DNA from: Pythium myriotylum
Taxonomy: Eukaryota > Oomycota > Peronosporomycetes > Pythiales > Pythiaceae
Length of the DNA stretch: 64,000 bases
Direction of reading: 5' to 3'
Assembly (NCBI GenBank): GCA_023091665.1
Contig: JALJCQ010000026.1
Coordinates: forward strand, 1,736,001-1,800,000
Shown in pieces: positions 61,636 through 64,000 of this stretch (position 1 is its first letter; every line of letters begins with the position of its first letter). The notes under the pieces were generated by a model. It was not told where the DNA came from. It saw only the letters and a list, made by a program, of their open reading frames with translations, and did not search any database. Position numbers and translations under genes: made by a program.

Positions 61636-62331
61636 CTAGCAAGCTCCGTCGTGCGCGAGGGTCAACGCCAGGTTCACGCACGCCGCGTTCTCCAACAAGC
61701 ACTTGTTGTCGTACGTGTGGCCGTCCGAGCCACAGACGGGCAAAAGGATCTTCGGGCAGCCCTTCGGACACCCACAACGACCGTCGCTTGTCTTGGTGAT
61801 GTTCTGCGATGGGTTGGAGCACGTCGCGAAATCCAACAGACACTGGTTATCGTACGTCACGCCATCCGATCCACACACTGGCTTAAGAATCTCAGGGCAG
61901 CCAGGCTTACACTGCGGTTGACTCGGGGTCGGCGTCGTCCTGCACTCGCCCTCGTAGGCCACTTCCAGCAGCAGATCCTTGCACTTGGCAGCACGAAGCG
62001 TGCACCTGTTCGAGTACGTCTCCTCGTCCGTGCCGCACACAGGGTTGTAGTCCTTCGGACAGGCCGTGTTGCAGAACGGGTTCGGATCCAAAGTGCAAGG
62101 TCCTTCGAACAGTTCCGTGAGCGGCGGCAGTTTGAGCGTGATCGCACGACACACGGCGTTGTTGAAGACGCACTCGTTGGCGTACGTCTTGCCGTCGCTG
62201 CCGCAAATGGGCTCGTAGTCGGTGAGGCACTTGGTCGTCTGGCTGCAGTCCGGAGTGGACGCGGCGGCGGCGGCGATGCCGGCGATACCAGCGAGCAGAG
62301 CGAGAGGAGCGAGGGAGGCGCAGATCTTCAT
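61636..62331 (-). CDS. Kazal-type protease inhibitor F, four domains (identical copy of E)
   Basis: It mirrors 59831-60526 exactly in the predicted protein, with the same signal peptide, four domains and P1 series Thr, Lys, Glu, Lys. The two genes converge on the 773-bp spacer. Identity of coding and promoter sequences means either a very recent duplication, gene conversion between the arms, or an assembly join of two haplotypes. Confidence 0.95.
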   Translation of the reverse strand: MKICASLAPLALLAGIAGIAAAAASTPDCSQTTKCLTDYEPICGSDGKTYANECVFNNAVCRAITLKLPPLTELFEGPCTLDPNPFCNTACPKDYNPVCGTDEETYSNRCTLRAAKCKDLLLEVAYEGECRTTPTPSQPQCKPGCPEILKPVCGSDGVTYDNQCLLDFATCSNPSQNITKTSDGRCGCPKGCPKILLPVCGSDGHTYDNKCLLENAACVNLALTLAHDGAC

Positions 62332-62341
62332 GGAGCTTGTC

Positions 62342-62357
62342 AAATTCGAGAATGAGC
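62342..62357 (-). promoter_or_regulatory. Oomycete initiator-like element of Kazal gene F
   Basis: Mirror of 59805-59820 with the same sequence and the same 10-nt distance to the ATG. Confidence 0.75.
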
Positions 62358-63190
62358 TCGATGGAATCGGAGGCTGGCTGACCTCGACCGTGCAGTCCCG
62401 ACGAGAGCAACGTGTCGCGGTCGGTTGAACATCGGCGACGTGGGTCCCAGGGATGCGAGAGCTCCTTCAGAGGATTCTGGATGAATTGAGATGAATGAGA
62501 TCGCCTTAGTTTAGGTCCCAGACGCGCGCAAATCTCGTCGTGCTTTCCTCGGTTTGCAGCTGTCTGTCGTGCGTTGGACATCGGCAGCGGCAGGTGCTTC
62601 TCCGAAACGCATTCGCGCTCGAGCTTCTCAGCTAAGATTTTCACGTGATGTGGATGGAGTTCCAACCTACCTACCGTCCGGTTCGCATAGCCGGAATGTG
62701 TGCCGCTGGTGTGTGATTCTAGTGCCGTGATTTCACGATAGCAAATGCACGATGGGGATGCTTCGTTGGGAGCCGTGGGTGCTCGTGTCGCGCAAGAAGC
62801 CACACAAGACGGGAAGAGAGAGAAAGAAAGAAAGAAAGAAATCCATCTCTTCAACCGCGCGTGGCCATTGGCGATCGCGATTCATCTAAGAGGCGATATA
62901 TAACAAGTCGCCCACTCCCGTGTTTACTACTACGTACTTACTACGTGCTGCATTCATAGTACCGGCTCTAGGATCCAAACAGTGTTCTGCCGTGCGATGC
63001 GATACACGACTTGGGTTGGGTATTCCAGAGTCGGGGATTGGCCCATCTCACTACTGATTTGGGTCCGACCTCTCGCAGCATGATGGAGCGATACGCGTAC
63101 CGGTACCGCTTGTGGAGAATCCAGTGTCCAGCGAGTGTGTGTCACTTGGGTTCATCGAGTGATGTCTGAGTGACATAGTGCGAGTGCAGT

Positions 63191-63604
63191 ATGGCGCTCA
63201 TATCACCTGTGAGAAAGCTCGACGATACCGTACCTGACGCTGAGTTCGGAGCCTCGTTGCGCGAGACCATGGAGAACAAATCTGGTGATGATTTTCTTTC
63301 TTCTCTCTCTAGTTCATCGAGTGATACTGGTTTGACAAAATTTTGGATCGAGACACCCACGCGATGGTTCGGGCCGTCACCCACAAGAACGGAGGACATG
63401 CTCGGCTGGGCAGTACATGTATTCTGCATGTCGCAAACATCCAAGATGCTGTACGGCACTGTACAGTATGTCATTCATTCGCACTGTACAGTATGCCATT
63501 CATTTCGACCAAAAGCAACGTTGTGGCAGGAGAGCCAGCAGAGCCAGGAGTATCCGCTAGTGCAGCACCTGGCACACTCAACGACCACGTCCCTTGACCT
63601 CTAA
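63191..63604 (+). CDS. Hypothetical 137-codon ORF upstream of Kazal G
   Basis: Mirror copy of the frame at 57313-57726. The same doubts apply: no domain and overlap with palindromic ACTGTACAGT words (63455-63495). Confidence 0.25.
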   Translation: MALISPVRKLDDTVPDAEFGASLRETMENKSGDDFLSSLSSSSSDTGLTKFWIETPTRWFGPSPTRTEDMLGWAVHVFCMSQTSKMLYGTVQYVIHSHCTVCHSFRPKATLWQESQQSQEYPLVQHLAHSTTTSLDL

Positions 63605-63656
63605 GGGGACCGCCAAGGCCGCATATGGCCCGCTCGAAGGCCACTTGCCCAGACCT

Positions 63657-63671
63657 CTCATTCTCTAATTT
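63657..63671 (+). promoter_or_regulatory. Oomycete initiator-like element of Kazal gene G
   Basis: CTCATTCTCTAATTT, 60-75 nt before the ATG at 63732; mirror of the element of gene D. Confidence 0.7.
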
Positions 63672-63731
63672 GCTTCTCCACCGCCAAGCAGCCCAGCCAG
63701 CAACGAACGCGCAACATCAAAAGCCAAGAAA

Positions 63732-64000
63732 ATGAAGATCTCCGCTACTCTCGCTTTCCTCGGTCTCGCTGCGATCGCTTCCAACCACGTCGCGACCGCT
63801 TCCGATTGCTCGTTCGCCTGCATCGATAACTACGACCCTGTCTGTGCCTCAGACGGCATCACCTACTCGAACCTGTGCTACTTCAACCTCTACAAGTGCT
63901 CCGCCAACGACCCGTCGCTGACCGTGGTCTCGGAAGGAGAGTGTGGCTCGTCGCGCTCGCTGCGTGCTCAGGGCTGCACGAAAGCGTGCACCAAGATCTA
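63732..64000 (+). CDS. Kazal-type protease inhibitor G, partial (copy of D)
   Basis: ATG 63732 starts the same signal peptide and first Kazal domain (P1 Asp, CIDNYDPVC) as gene D, and the window ends inside the second domain (CTKACTKI). The visible part matches gene D residue for residue. Confidence 0.93.
   Translation, partial: MKISATLAFLGLAAIASNHVATASDCSFACIDNYDPVCASDGITYSNLCYFNLYKCSANDPSLTVVSEGECGSSRSLRAQGCTKACTKI

Larger units (their letters stand above)
61468..64000. repeat. Inverted duplication, right arm (runs off the window)
   Basis: This arm mirrors the left arm from 60694 down to 56917. It lacks the hAT insertion and so preserves the empty target site (single CTAGAATCA complement near 62714-62722). 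It contains Kazal F and the start of Kazal G. Confidence 0.95.

Noticed and set aside
61907..62854. 315-codon frame overlapping Kazal F, and its mirror at 59518-60255
   Set aside because: It reads the Kazal gene in another frame; the Kazal frame has a signal peptide and complete cysteine pattern.
1..64000. RXLR, CRN or elicitin effector genes
   Set aside because: I looked for signal peptides followed by RxLR/LxLFLAK motifs or the elicitin cysteine pattern and saw none.

Overview
The window looks like a contig from a Phytophthora-like oomycete (Peronosporales). Four observations support this. There is a cluster of secreted multi-domain Kazal-type protease inhibitors of the EPI kind. Several genes carry the oomycete initiator-type core promoter close to the ATG. 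There are short GT..AG introns and a series of small bZIP-like proteins with non-canonical basic regions. The intergenic space is full of Ty3/gypsy, Ty1/copia, MULE, hAT and LINE-like debris.

Layout. 1-9.8 kb: a Ty3/gypsy chromovirus entering from the left edge, with a pol broken by one frameshift and carrying two RNase H domains. It is followed by a 957-codon ORF on the opposite strand and two directly repeated ~500 bp segments. The palindrome GGATCC is strongly over-represented across this block. 10-15.5 kb: old repeat-derived DNA with a decayed Ty3 integrase. 15.5-23.5 kb: a MULE with terminal inverted repeats, split by a full-length copia element (5-bp target duplication GTGTG, near-identical LTRs). 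24-42 kb: gene-poor DNA with five minus-strand bZIP-like paralogues, decayed LINE-type zinc-binding/RNase H modules and several long hairpins. 42.9-51 kb: a conventional gene island with mitochondrial EF-Tu, a putative type II membrane glycosyltransferase, a ferric reductase/NADPH-oxidase-like flavocytochrome and an LRR membrane protein interrupted by one in-frame TGA. 51.2-64 kb: seven Kazal genes or copies. The last four belong to a near-perfect inverted duplication (mirror near 61,081, 773-bp spacer); the left arm alone carries a 1.24-kb hAT deletion derivative.

Functionally the window pairs a small housekeeping island with a fast-changing secreted-inhibitor cluster. The Kazal loci show paralogue gain (inverted duplication), internal domain duplication, a frameshift and a truncation, with different predicted P1 residues. 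Coordinates come from reading the sequence by eye; no alignment or profile search was run.
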